Of a stretch of DNA of 64,000 bases, positions 44,174 to 56,200 are shown in pieces. The position numbers and the translations under genes are program-made. This DNA is from Eledone cirrhosa. Taxonomy: Eukaryota; Mollusca; Cephalopoda; Octopoda; Eledonidae. Every line of letters begins with the position of its first letter. Position 1 is the stretch's first letter. The DNA lies in assembly GCA_964016885.1 (NCBI GenBank), contig OZ024740.1, positions 206,642,191 to 206,706,190 on the forward strand, given 5' to 3'. The notes under the pieces are model-generated. The model was not told where the DNA came from and ran no database searches. It was given only the letters and a program-made list of their open reading frames with translations.

Positions 44174-46382
44174 TGGGTGCTTTTTATCATGGCCCCAGTA
44201 CTACCACAGAGTGGACTGGGTGTATTTTATCATGGTCCCCAGCACTACCACAGAGTGGACTGGGTGTATTTTATCATGGCCCCAGCACTACCACAGAGTG
44301 GACTGGGTGTATTTTATCATGGCCCCAGCACTACCACAGAGTGGACTGGGTGTATTTTATCATGGTCCCCAGCACTACCACAGAGTGGACTGGGTGTATT
44401 TTATCATGGTCCCCAGCACTACCACAGAGTGGACTGGGTGTATTTTATCATGGCCCCAGCACTACCACAGAGTGGACTGGGTGTATTTTATCATGGCCCC
44501 CAGCACTACCACAGAGTGGACTGGGTGTATTTTATCATGGCCCCAGCACTACCACAGAGTGGACTGGGTGTATTTTATCATGGCCCCCAGCACTATCATG
44601 TTACAGAGTGGACTGGGTGTATTTTATCATGGTCCCCAGCACTACCACAGAGTGGACTGGGTGTATTTTATCATGGCCCCCAGCACTATCATGTTACAGA
44701 GTGGACTGGGTGTATTTTATCATGGTCCCCAGCACTACCACAGAGTGGACTGGGTGTATTTTATCATGGCCCCAGCACTACCACAGAGTGGACTGGGTGT
44801 ATTTTATCATGGCCCCAGCACTACCACAGAGTGGACTGGGTGTATTTTATCATGGCCCCCAGCACTATCATGTTACAGAGTGGACTGGGTGTATTTTATC
44901 ATGGTCCCCAGCACTACCACAGAGTGGACTGGGTGTATTTTATCATGGCCCCCAGCACTATCATGTTACAGAGTGGACTGGGTGTATTTTATCATGGTCC
45001 CCAGCACTACCACAGAGTGGACTGGGTGTATTTTATCATGGCCCCCAGCACTATCATGTTACAGAGTGGACTGGGTGTATTTTATCATGGTCCCCAGCAC
45101 TATCATGTTACAGAGTGGACTGGGTGTATTTTATCATGGTCCCCAGCACTATCATGTTACAGAGTGGACTGGGTGTATTTTATCATGGTCCCAGCACTAT
45201 CATGTTACAGAGTGGACTGGGTGTATTTTATCATGGCCCCAGCACTACCACAGAGTGGACTGGGTGTATTTTATTATGGCCCCCAGCACTACCACAGAGT
45301 GGACTGGGTGTATTTTATTATGGCCCCCAGCACTACCACAGAGTGGACTGGGTGTATTTTATCATGGCCCCCAGCACTACCACAGAGTGGACTGGGTGTA
45401 TTTTATCATGGCCCCAGCACTATCATGTTACAGAGTGGACTGGGTGTATTTTATCATGGTCCCAGCACTATCATGTTACAGAGTGGACTGGGTGTATTTT
45501 ATCATGGCCCCAGCACTACCACAGAGTGGACTGGGTGTATTTTATCATGGCCCCAGCACTACCACAGAGTGGACTGGGTGTATTTTATCATGGTCCCAGC
45601 ACTATCATGTTACAGAGTAGACTGGGTGTATTTTATCATGGTCCCAGCACTACCACAGAGTGGGCTGGGTGTATTTTATCATGGCCCCAGCACTACCACA
45701 GAGTGGACTGGGTGTATTTTATCATGGTCCCAGCACTATCATGTTACAGAGTAGACTGGGTGTATTTTATCATGGCCCCAGCACTACCACAGAGTGGACT
45801 GGGTGTATTTTATCATGGTCCCAGCACTACCACAGAGTGGACGGGGTGTATTTTATCATGGTCCCAGCACTACCACAGAGTAGACTGGGTGTATTTTATC
45901 ATGGCCCCAGCACTACCACAGAGTGGACTGGGTGTATTTTATCATGGTCCCAGCACTACCACAGAGTGGACTGGGTGTATTTTATCATGGCCCCAGCACT
46001 ACCACAGAGTGGACTGGGTGTATTTTATCATGGCCCCAGCACTACCACAGAGTGGGCTGGGTGTATTTTATCATGGCCCCAGCACTACCACAGAGTGGAC
46101 TGGGTGTATTTTATCATGGTCCCAGCACTACCACAGAGTGGACTGGGTGTATTTTATCATGGCCCCAGCACTACCACAGAGTGGACTGGGTGTATTTTAT
46201 CATGGCCCCAGCACTACCACAGAGTGGACTGGGTGTATTTTATCATGGCCCCCAGCACTACCACAGAGTGGACTGGGTGTATTTTATCATGGTCCCAGCA
46301 CTACCACAGAGTGGACTGGGTGTATTTTATCATGGCCCCAGCACTACCACAGAGTGGACTGGGTGTATTTTATCATGGCACC
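44174..46382. repeat. 43/44-bp minisatellite, about 50 copies, with 49-50-bp variants
   Basis: Unit: atggccccagcactaccaca, then gagtggactgggtgtatttt and atc. A second unit type has cactatcatgttacagag in place of cactaccacagag. These cluster in the first two thirds. Because no stop codon occurs in any forward frame of the unit, overlapping pseudo-ORFs up to 753 codons arise in three frames. I reject them as genes. Confidence 0.97.
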
Positions 46383-46433
46383 AATACTACCCCATTACAA
46401 CAGTCAGTGTGTCGTCATTGTGTACAGCAAATA

Positions 46434-46606
46434 GAAGCATAGTGTTACAGCCCTTTACGTTCTGAGTTCGAATCCCACTGAGGTTAGCTTTGCCTTTCAT
46501 CCTTACGGAATCGATAAAATAAAGCACCAGTAATGCATTGGGGTCGATTTAACCGACATTTCCTCCTCCCAAAATTGCTGGCCTTGTGTCTAAAGTAGAA
46601 ATCATT
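46434..46606 (+). mobile_element. SINE copy
   Basis: gcatagtgttacagcccttt, then ttctgagttcgaatcccact, then tttgcctttcatccttacgg, ggggtcgatttaaccgacat and ggccttgtgtctaaagtaga. Confidence 0.9.
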
Positions 46607-46629
46607 ATTTTTAATGATTTCGGCAACTC

Positions 46630-47632
46630 AGGATATGTTTAAGTCTTTCTGTTATGTCACTTGTTTGATAAACAGAACAGCCATGATGTGTTATAGTCTT
46701 ACTGTTATGTCACTTGTTTGATAAACAGAACAGCCATGATATGTTATAGTCTTTCTGTTATGTCACTTGTTTGATAAACAGAACAGCCATGATATGTTTA
46801 AGTCTTTCTGTTATGTCACTTGTTTGATAAACAGAACAGCCATGATGTGTTATAGTCTTACTGTTATGTCACTTGTTTGATAAACAGAACAGCCATGATG
46901 TGTTATAGTCTTACTGTTATGTCACTTGTTTGATAAACAGAACAGCCATGATATGTTTAAGTCTTTCTGTTATGTCACTTGTTTGATAAACAGAACAGCC
47001 ATGATATGTTATAGTCTTACTGTTATGTCACTTGTTTGATAAACAGAACAGCCATGATATGTTATAGTCTTTCTGTTATGTCACTTGTTTGATAAACAGA
47101 ACAGCCATGATATGTTATAGTCTTACTGTTATGTCACTTGTTTGATAAACAGAACAGCCATGATATGTTATAGTCTTACTGTTTTGTCACTTGTTTGATA
47201 AACAGAACAGCCATGATATGTTATAGTCTTACTGTTATGTCACTTGTTTGATAAACAGAACAGCCATGATATGTTATAGTCTTTCTGTTATGTCACTTGT
47301 TTGATAAACAGAACAGCCATGATATGTTTAAGTCTTACTGTTACGTCACTTGTTTGATAAACAGCACTGCCATGATGTTATAGTCTTTCTGTTATGTCAC
47401 TTGTTTGATAAACAGAACAGCCATGATATGTTATAGTCTTTCTGTTATGTCACTTGTTTGATAAACAGAACAGCCATGATGTGTTTAAGTCTTACTGTTA
47501 CGTCACTTGTTTGATAAACAGAACAGCCATGATATGTTAAGGTCTTTCTGTTATGTCACTTGTTTGATAAACAGAACAGCCATGATATGTTTAAGTCTTA
47601 CTGTTACGTCACTTGTTTGATAAACAGAACAG
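46630..47632. repeat. 55-bp minisatellite, about 18 copies
   Basis: Unit: tgttatagtctttctgttat, then gtcacttgtttgataaacag and aacagccatgata. Variants: tttaag/tatag, ctttctg/cttactg, gttatgtc/gttacgtc. Confidence 0.97.
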
Positions 47633-47689
47633 TCTGCTCATGAACTTAACACCTAAGTGGCTGCACATTCCACAGACACGTGTACCCTT

Positions 47690-47937
47690 AAGATAATTCT
47701 CAGGGAGATTCATGTGCCGCACTGTCAAGGCTGGCTTTTTAAATGACAGCTGCAGCCGCCCATCTGACAAGTTTTGAAACTGTTTCTATCCATATAATTT
47801 CACTCTAAAGTGAGTCAACCTGGGGCTTGGTAACTGACACTTGCCCGAGATCCTACACAATAGGATCGAACCTGGGACCTAATGATGGCGAAGCAAACTC
47901 CGAAACCATTCGACCATACTGCGTTAACTAAATTCTA
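47690..47937 (-). mobile_element. tRNA-derived SINE (antisense), third family
   Basis: The reverse complement of the right part reads gcagtatggtcgaatggttt (A-box side), then gtcccaggttcgatcctatt (B-box side), about 30 bp apart. It is followed by gatctcgggcaagtgtcagt and the body down to 47690. The head could be mistaken for a tRNA, but the acceptor stem is not closed. Confidence 0.75.
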
Positions 47938-48069
47938 TTGACCTCCTCAGAGACGTACAGATTTTACCATAACTAAAATAGGGATTAAAGTGCTGTTACA
48001 TAATATACAATATTGGACTCAATCAAACTGTGTCCAAAGTTATCTCCCCTACATCCTGAAACGCTTAAA

Positions 48070-48558
48070 CTGGTGGTTCTGGATGTGGGGTACATGACTT
48101 ACATGGGGTCAAGTCTGGAAGTTGGGTGTATGTATGCTTTACATGGGGTGTATGCCTTACACAGGGATGATTCTGGATGTGGAGTGTATACCTTACATGG
48201 GGACAATTCTGGATGTGGGATGTATGTATGCCTTACAGGGGGTGTATGCCTTACATGGGGACAATTCTGGATGTGGAGTATATGCCTTACATGGGAACAA
48301 ATCTGGATGTGGGATGTATGTATGCCTTACAGGGGGTGTATGCCTTACATGGGGACAATTCTGGATGTGGAGTATATGCCTTACATGGGAACAAATCTGG
48401 ATGTGGGATGTATGTATGCCTTACAGGGGGTGTATGCCTTACATGGGGACAATTCTGGATGTGGAGTGTATGCATACATGGAGACAATTCTGGATGTGGA
48501 GTGTATGCCTTACATGGAGACAATTTTGGATGTGGAGTGTATGCCTTACATGTGGATC
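48070..48558. repeat. 36-bp minisatellite with 58-bp composite units
   Basis: Core: ttctggatgtggagtatatg, then ccttacatggggacaa. Longer units add gggatgtatgtatgccttac, then aggggg. Three near-identical long-short blocks lie at 48200-48470. Frames of 170-184 codons (rich in MPYMG) are artefacts. Confidence 0.94.
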
Positions 48559-48584
48559 CACTGTTAACTCTTTCGGCCTCCACC

Positions 48585-49150
48585 CGCTGTCCTGTCGCTA
48601 CAGTGCCGGCCGCCTTCCACGCCATGTTGCTTTCAATTGTATATCATAAAGCATGGCTTGGATGCTGCAGGCTTCCCTTCCCAGCGTGAGTCGGCAGGGC
48701 TGAACTGAGGTGACGGCAAAAGGCTAGACAGCATGACCATCTTCCCGTTTTGCGGCGGTAAAATCCTCATCTGGGATGCCACATGCAGCTACATTTTCTC
48801 CAGCGCTAACCTGGTGCAGTCTGCGACTAATTCAGGCTCTGCTGCACTTCGCGCCGAAGAGGGTAAACTCTCCAAATATCGACAGGTTTGCGGTCGAGCC
48901 CGCTGCAGTGGAGAGTTCTGGTGTTCTTGGCCCTAGACCACTTCCATAGACCACTTCCCTCGGCACGGAGTTGGTTATCTGCGAACTGGAATGGCTCTTC
49001 CAACGTGTCTCTCTCACCATCAGCCGGGGAAACGCCTTCTCTAATCTATCCACCGGAGCCGTGGGACGGCCAGCGCGTGGGCTCCCATTTGCTTATAACA
49101 GTAAAGATGGGGAGAACGAGAGAGACGGAGGAGGCAGTTACCAATTATTG
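48585..49150 (+). pseudogene. LINE RT C-terminal domain, frameshifted
   Basis: Readable pieces in successive frames: CRYSAGRLPRHVAFN, then MTIFPFCGGKILIWDATCSY, SSANLVQSATNSGSAALRAE, and finally LFQRVSLTISRGNAFSNLS. This order (zinc-knuckle-like start, FPF..GK...WDATC, then Q R-SL-I-RGNA) is the C-terminus of a widespread animal non-LTR retrotransposon. At least three frameshifts are needed. Relatives: 58900-59130 (minus) and 61949-62080 (plus). Confidence 0.85.
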
Positions 49151-49426
49151 AATAATTTGATTTTAGTCAATGTGTTCATGTCATTTGAATATTTTGGTGG
49201 GTGATTTTTCTAAATTTTACATTATATCATTTTAACACCAATCACATTTTGATATTGAAGGGAAAGGGTATCTTTTTTTAGGTGTCGTGGTCAGACCTGG
49301 CGCCAAAAATAAAAAAAAAAAGATTAAGAACCATTGGTTTAAATTGAGCTAGTGTCTTTTCTTCACCACATATATATTTCTAATTAGATTTTCGATGCTA
49401 TTCACGCAAAGTATGTCTTTAAATTA
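49151..49426. other. Unassigned spacer
   Basis: LINE 3'-flank, then AT-rich DNA with an A-run at 49306-49321. Confidence 0.5.
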
Positions 49427-49670
49427 TTAACCCTTTAGTTACCAATCCGGCCAAAACTGGCTCTGGTTCTATGAAATAAAACCACCCATTTTAAAGGTTT
49501 CCAGTTTAAATTAAAATCATCCAACATAACTTTTTATAAGAACCTTACATTAAGTTAACTATCTTAGTAATGAAATAATTAATAATTTTAGTAAATCCCT
49601 TAAAATTCTTCATTAATTAATTAAAATAGAGGGTATTTCATTAGAAATGTGGTCATGAAACGGTAACTCC
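49427..49670 (+). mobile_element. TTAA MITE, family 2
   Basis: TTAACCCTTTAGTTACCAAT at the left. The right end (gtcatgaaacggtaact) is a decayed partner. The interior matches the split copy at 3181-3536 (ctatgaaataaaacc, gtatttcattagaaatgtgg). Confidence 0.65.
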
Positions 49671-50097
49671 GGTTTCCTACTTCTCTCTCTATATAAACAT
49701 TTGATTGCGCAAACCTTGGTTTATTTACTTGCACGCACGACAACATGTGTATAAAAGTTAGAGGGTGTGTATGGCGTAAAAGAATTTGTCAGCCTATCTA
49801 ACCCTGTTATAAAATCAACCCTCTTGATTAGAATTTGTGATAAATTACTCAAGTTATTGTTATTGCTGTCGTTTATCTAATACAAACGATGTAAATAAAT
49901 GGTTATCGATAGACGCTGTGTTAGTTCATCACCTGATCCACTCCACAGATATAATTTCAGTCAAATGATCTGCCAGGAAACGAATATGTGACCTTTGTAT
50001 TTTTAGTACGAAGATAAACAACACAAACACAGAGGAAAGAAAAACAACATAACAACAACCAAACAAGAAAATATTTATTATTAGTATTATTATTAGA
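49671..50097. other. Unassigned spacer
   Basis: No gene or known repeat. Confidence 0.5.
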
Positions 50098-50103
50098 ACC
50101 TAC

Positions 50104-50396
50104 ATCACCACCACGACCACCACGACTACCACCACGACCACCACTAGTACCATCACCACGACTACCACAACCACCACTAGCACCACCACCACCACCACCA
50201 CCACCACCACGATCATCACCACCACCACCACCACCACCACCACGACCACCACCAACACTACCACCACCACCACCACTACCACGATCACCACAACCACCAC
50301 CACTACCACTACCACTACCACCACGATCACCACCACCACCACAACCACCACTAGGACCACCACCACCACCACCACCACCACCACCACCACTAGCAC
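50104..50396. repeat. (ACC)n trinucleotide repeat
   Basis: caccaccaccaccaccacca with cga and cta triplets; the plus strand has almost no T or G. The minus strand is GGT/GTG, the same kind of sequence as the plus strand beyond 50700. Confidence 0.96.
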
Positions 50397-50411
50397 GAGA
50401 AAGGACCCGAA

Positions 50412-50640
50412 ATTATAGATAATTTTAGGCCCTTAACTCTGCAGATTTCAAAATTTGGGCCAAGGTGTTAGCGACGAGGCTGGCGCTTGTCGTCGGTGGT
50501 CTGGTAGGCAACTTCCACCTTATGCGATACATCATAGAGAGGGTGGCAAAGAAACCTGGCATGGCTAGGGCACTGCTCAACTTAGATGAATAGAAAGCAT
50601 TCGATAGGGTCCACCTAGTTGGGTCGCCCTTTTCGGCCAG
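50412..50640 (+). pseudogene. LINE reverse-transcriptase core relic
   Basis: Frames give DNFRPLTL, then (after a frameshift) DFKIWAKVLATRLALVVGG, HLMRYIIERVAKKPGMARA, LLNLDE, stop, KAFDRV. These are RT domains 1 to 3 of a non-LTR element: RPIxLL...K, then R..., then xNLDxxKAFDRV, which holds the first catalytic Asp. A TAG interrupts LNLDE-KAFDRV. The segment between VVGGLVG and HLMRY has lost about 15 codons. Confidence 0.85.
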
Positions 50641-50699
50641 TGAGCCGAGATAGCCATTCTCCCTTTATACAGGCTTCGCACTAATCTAATGCGGTATTG

Positions 50700-52360
50700 A
50701 GTAGTAGTAGTTGTTGTAGTGGTAGTGGTTGTTGTTGTGGTGATTGTTGTGGTGGTTGTTGTTGTGGTGGTCGTTGCTGTTGTGGTAGTGGTTGTTGTGG
50801 TTGTTGTTGTTATGGTGATGGTTGTTGTGGTGGTGGTTGTTGTGGTGGTGGTTGTTGTTGTTGTTGTGGTGGTTGTTGTGGTGGTCGTTGTTGTGGTGGT
50901 CGTTGTTGTTGTGGCGGTTGTTGTTGTTGTGGTGGTGGTTGTTGTGGTTGTTGTTGTTGTGGTGGTCGTTGTTGTTGTGGTGGTGGTTGTTGTGGTTGTT
51001 GTAGTTGTGGTGATGGTTGTTGTGGTGGTGGTTGTTGTTGTTGTGGTGGTGGTTGTTGTGGTGGTCGTTGTTGTGGTGGTCGTTGTTGTTGTGGTGGTTG
51101 TTGTTGTGGTTGTTGTTGTTGTTGTGGTGGTTGTTGTTGTGGTGGTGGTTGTTGTGGTTGTTGTTGTTGTGGTGGTTGCTGTTGTGGTTGTTGTTGTGGT
51201 GGTTGCTGTTGTGATGGTTGTTGTGGTGGTGGTTGTTGTGGTTGTTGTTGTTGTAGTGGTTGCTGTTGTGGTGGTCGTTGTTGTGGTGGTTGCTGTTGTG
51301 GTGGTTGTTGTGGTGGTTGCTGTTGTGGTTGTTGTTGTTGTGGTGGTCGTTGTTGTTGTGGTGGTTGTTGTAGGGGTTGTTGTTGTTGTGGTGGTTGCTG
51401 TTGTGGTGGTGGTTGTTGTGGTGGTCGTTGTTGTTGTGGTGGTGGTTGTTGTGGTGGTCGTTGTTGTGGTGGTTGCTGTTGTTGTGGTGGTTGTTGTGGT
51501 GGTGGTGGTTGTTGTTGTGGTGGTCGTTGTTGTGGTGGTTGCTGTTGTGGTGGTCGTTGTTGTTGTGGTGGTTATTGTGGTTGTTGTGGTGGTTGCTGTT
51601 GTGGTGGTGGTTGTTGTGGTGGTGGTTGTTGTGGTGGTCGTTGTTGTTGTTGTGGTTGTTGTGGTGGTTGCTGTTGTGGTGGTGGTTGTTGTTGTGGTGG
51701 TGGTTGTTGTTGTGGTGGTCGTTGTGGTGGTGGTTGTTGTTGTGGTGGTTGTTGTGGTTGTTGTGGTGGTTGCTGTTGTGGTGGTGGTTGTTGTGGTGGT
51801 GGTTGTTGTGGTGGTCGTTGTTGTTGTGGTGGTTGTTGTTGTGGTTGTTGTTGTTGTGGTGGATGCTGTTGTGTTGGTGGTTGTTGTGGTGGTTGCTGTT
51901 GTGTTGGTGGTTGTTGTGGTGGTTACTGTTGTGGTGGTTGTTGTTGTGGTGGTGGTTGTTGTGGTGGTTGTTGTTGTAGTGGTAGTGGTTGTTGTGGTGG
52001 TGGTTGTTGTGGTGGTTGCTTTGTGGTGGTCGTTGTGGTGGTTGCTGTTGTGGTGGTCGTTGTTGTGGTGGTTGTTGTTGTAGTGGTAGTGGTTGTTGTG
52101 GTGGTAGTCGTTGTTGTGGTGGTTGTTGTTGTAGTTGTAGTGGTTGTTGTGGTTGTTGTTGTAGTGGTTGTTGTGGTGGTGGCTGTTGTAATGGTAGTGG
52201 TTGTGTTGTGGTGGGTGCTGTTGTAGTGGTTGTTGTGGTGGTTGTTGTTGTTGTAATGGTAGTGGTTGTTGTTGTGGTGGTTGCTGTGGTTGTTATTGTG
52301 GTTGTAGTGGTTGTTGTTGTAGTGGTTGTTGTAGTGGTTGTTGCGGTAGTAAATCTATGA
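50700..52360. repeat. G/T-only trinucleotide array (GTT/GTG)n
   Basis: About 1.66 kb in which the plus strand is almost only G and T: gttgttgtggtggttgttgt and variants. C appears mainly as ggtcgttg or ggttgctg at quasi-regular spacing, and A is rare. The Cys/Gly-rich (509 codons) and Val-rich (454 codons) frames are direct consequences of the triplets. Confidence 0.97.
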
Positions 52361-53280
52361 CTGTTGTTGTTGTAGTGGTGGTGGTGATTGTTATTGTAGC
52401 GATAGTTATTGTTGTGGCGGTAGTGGTTGTTGTAGTGGTGGTAGTAAATGTATGACTATTGTTATTGTTGTGGTGGTAGTGGTTGTTGTGGTGGTAGTGG
52501 TTGTTGTGGTGGTGGTAGTGGTTATTTTGGTTGTGGTTGTTGTTGTGGTGGTAGTGGTTATTTTGGTGGTGGTAGTGGTTGTTGATTGTGGTAGTAGTGG
52601 TTATTTTGGTGGTGGTAGTGGCTACTTTGGTGGTGGTAGTGGTTGTTGTGGTGGTAGTGGTTGTTGGGGTGGTGGTAGTGGTAGTGGTAGTGGTTATTTT
52701 GTTGGTAGTAAGGGTTGTTGTGCTGTTAGTGGTTGTTGTGGTGGTAGTGGTTGTTGTGGTGGTAGTGGTTGTTGTGGTGGTGGTAGTGGTAGTGGTTGTT
52801 GTTGTGGTGGTAGTGGTTATTCTGGTAGTGGTAGTGGTTGTTGTTGTGGTGGTAGTGGTTGTTGTGGTGGTGGTAGGGGTTGTTGTGGTGGTAGTGGTTG
52901 TTGTGGTGGTGGTAGTGGCTGTTGTGGTGGTAGTGGTTGTTGTGGTGGTAGTGGTTGTTGTTGTGGTGGTAGTGATTATTTTGGTGGTGGTAGTGGTTGT
53001 TGTTGTGGTGGTAGTGGTTATTTTGGTGGTGGTAGTGGTTGTTGTGGTGGTGGCAGTTGTTATTTTGGTAGTGGTAGTGGTTGTTGTGGTGGTAGTGGTT
53101 GTTGTGGTGGTGGTAGTGATTATTTTGGTAGTGGTAGTGGTTGTTGTTGTGGTGGTAGTGGTTATTTTGGTGGTGGTAGTGGTTGTTGTGGTGGTGGCAG
53201 TTGTTATTTTGGTGGTGCTAGGGGTTGTTGTGTTGGTAGTGGTTGTTGTGGTGGTGGTAGTGGCTGTTGTTGTAGTAGTG
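52361..53280. repeat. G/T/A trinucleotide array (GGTAGTGGTTGTTGT)n
   Basis: ggtagtggttgttgtggtgg, with ggttattttggtggtggta variants, loosely periodic. It grades into the next array. The block ggtagtgattattttggt...ggtggcagttgttatttt occurs twice (about 52970-53075 and 53115-53220). Confidence 0.94.
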
Positions 53281-56200
53281 GTAATGGTGTGACTGTTGTT
53301 GTTGTTGTGGTAGTGGTAATGGTGTGACTGTTGTTGTTGTTGTGGTAGTGGTAATGGTGTTGTTGTTGTTGTTGTGGTAGTGGTAATGGTGTGACTGTTG
53401 TTGTTGTGGTGGTAGTGGTAATGGTGTGACTGTTGTTGTTGTTGTGGTAGTGGTAATGGTGTGACTGTTGTTGGTGTGGTAGTAGTGGTAATGGTGTGAC
53501 TGTTGTTGTTGTGGTGGTAGTGGTAATGGTGTTACTGTTGTTGTTGTGGTAGTAGTGGTAATGGTGTGACTGTTGTTGTTGTGGTAGTAGTGGTAGTGGT
53601 AATGGTGTTGTTGTTGTTGTGGTAGTGGTAATGGTGTGACTGTTGTTGTTGTGGTAGTAGTGGTAGAGGTAATGGTGTTGTTGTTGTTGTGGTAGTGGTA
53701 GTGGTGTTACTGTTGTTGTTGTTGTGGTAGTGGTAATGGTGTGACTGTTGATGTTGTTGTGGTAGTGGTAATGGTGTGACTGTTGTAGTTGTTGTGGTAG
53801 TGGTAATGGTGTGACTGTTGTAGTTGTTGTGGTAGTGGTAGTGGTGTGACTGTTGTTGTTGTTGTGGTAGTGGTAATGGTGTGACTGTTGTAGTTGTTGT
53901 GGTGGTAGTGGTAGTGGTGTGACTGTTGTTGTTGTTGTGGTAGTGGTAGTGGTGTGACTGTTGTAGTTGTTGTGGTAGTGGTAATGGTGTGACTGTTGTT
54001 GTTGTTGTGGTAGTGGTAATGGTGTGACTGTTGTAGTTGTTGTGGTGGTAGTGGTGTGACTGTTGTTGTTGTGGTAGTGGTAATGGTGTGACTGTTGTTG
54101 TTATTGTGGTAGTGGTAGTGGTGTGACTGTTGTAGTTGTTGTGGTAGTGGTAATGGTGTGACTGTTGTTGTTGTTGTTGTGGTAGTGGTAATGGTGTGAC
54201 TGTTGTTGTTGTGGTGGTAGTGGTAATGGTGTGACTGTTGTTGTTGTGGTAGTGGTAATGGTGTGACTGTTGTTGTTGTGGTGGTAGTGGTAATGGTGTG
54301 ACTGTTGTAGTTGTTGTGGTGGTAGTGGTGTGACTGTTGTTGTTGTGGTAGTGGTAATGGTGTGACTGTTGTAGTTGTTGTGGTAGTGGTAATGGTGTGA
54401 CTGTTGTAGTTGTTGTGGTAGTGGTAATGGTGTGACTGTTGTTGTTGTTGTTGTGGTAGTGGTAATGGTGTGACTGTTGTTGTTGTGGTGGTAGTGGTAA
54501 TGGTGTGACTGTTGTTGTTGTGGTAGTGGTAATGGTGTGACTGTTGTTGTTGTGGTGGTAGTGGTAATGGTGTGACTGTTGTTGTTGTTGTGGTAGTGGT
54601 AATGGTGTGACTGTTGTTGTTGTGGTGGTAGTGGTAATGGTGTGACTGTTGTTGTTGTTGTGGTAGTGGTAATGGTGTGACTGTTGTTGGTGTGGTAGTA
54701 GTGGTAATGGTGTGACTGTTGTTGTTGTGGTGGTAGTGGTAATGGTGTTACTGTTGTTGTTGTGGTAGTAGTGGTAATGGTGTGACTGTTGTTGTTGTGG
54801 TAGTAGTGGTAGTGGTAATGGTGTTGTTGTTGTTGTGGTAGTGGTAATGGTGTGACTGTTGTTGTTGTGGTAGTAGTGGTAGAGGTAATGGTGTTGTTGT
54901 TGTTGTGGTAGTGGTAGTGGTGTTACTGTTGTTGTTGTTGTGGTAGTGGTAATGGTGTGACTGTTGATGTTGTTGTGGTAGTGGTAATGGTGTGACTGTT
55001 GTAGTTGTTGTGGTAGTGGTAATGGTGTGACTGTTGTAGTTGTTGTGGTAGTGGTAGTGGTGTGACTGTTGTTGTTGTTGTGGTAGTGGTAATGGTGTGA
55101 CTGTTGTAGTTGTTGTGGTGGTAGTGGTAGTGGTGTGACTGTTGTTGTTGTTGTGGTAGTGGTAGTGGTGTGACTGTTGTAGTTGTTGTGGTAGTGGTAA
55201 TGGTGTGACTGTTGTTGTTGTTGTGGTAGTGGTAATGGTGTGACTGTTGTAGTTGTTGTGGTGGTAGTGGTGTGACTGTTGTTGTTGTGGTAGTGGTAAT
55301 GGTGTGACTGTTGTTGTTATTGTGGTAGTGGTAGTGGTGTGACTGTTGTAGTTGTTGTGGTAGTGGTAATGGTGTGACTGTTGTTGTTGTTGTTGTGGTA
55401 GTGGTAATGGTGTGACTGTTGTTGTTGTGGTGGTAGTGGTAATGGTGTGACTGTTGTTGTTGTGGTAGTGGTAATGGTGTGACTGTTGTTGTTGTGGTGG
55501 TAGTGGTAATGGTGTGACTGTTGTAGTTGTTGTGGTGGTAGTGGTGTGACTGTTGTTGTTGTGGTAGTGGTAATGGTGTGACTGTTGTAGTTGTTGTGGT
55601 AGTGGTAATGGTGTGACTGTTGTAGTTGTTGTGGTAGTGGTAATGGTGTGACTGTTGTTGTTGTTGTTGTGGTAGTGGTAATGGTGTGACTGTTGTTGTT
55701 GTGGTGGTAGTGGTAATGGTGTGACTGTTGTTGTTGTGGTAGTGGTAATGGTGTGACTGTTGTTGTTGTGGTGGTAGTGGTAATGGTGTGACTGTTGTTG
55801 TTGTTGTGGTAGTGGTAATGGTGTGACTGTTGTTGTTGTGGTGGTAGTGGTAATGGTGTGACTGTTGTTGTTGTGGTAGTGGTAATGGTGTGACTGTTGT
55901 TGTTGTTGTGGTAGTGGTAGTGGTGTGACTGTTGTAGTTGTTGTGGTGGTAGTGGTAATGGTGTGACTGTTGTTGTGGTGGTGGTAGTGGTAATGGTGTG
56001 ACTGTTGTTGTTGTGGTGGTAGTGGTAATGGTGTGACTGTTGTTGTTGTTGTGGTAGTAGTGGTAATGGTGTGACTGTTGTTGTTGTTGTGGTAGTGGTA
56101 ATGGTGTGACTGTTGTAGTTGTTGTGGTGGTAGTGGTAATGGTGTGACTGTTGTTGTTGTGGTGGTAGTGGTAATGGTGTGACTGTTGTTGTTGTGGTGG

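Noticed and set aside
44173..46465. Open frames up to 753 codons (repeating FYHGPSTTTEWTGC).
   Set aside because: Three overlapping forward frames show the same peptides in rotation. The 43/44-bp unit has no stop in any forward frame; this is a minisatellite.
47850..47937. Possible tRNA gene on the minus strand.
   Set aside because: tRNA-like head only; the sequence runs on as a SINE and the acceptor arms do not pair.
48013..48689. Frames of 170-184 codons rich in MPYMG and CGVYALHG.
   Set aside because: Generated by the 36/58-bp tandem repeat; multiple frames are equally open.
50697..53327. Cys/Gly-rich and poly-Val open frames up to 509 codons.
   Set aside because: Direct translation of GTT/GTG/GGT triplets in two frames; low complexity, no start context, no domain.
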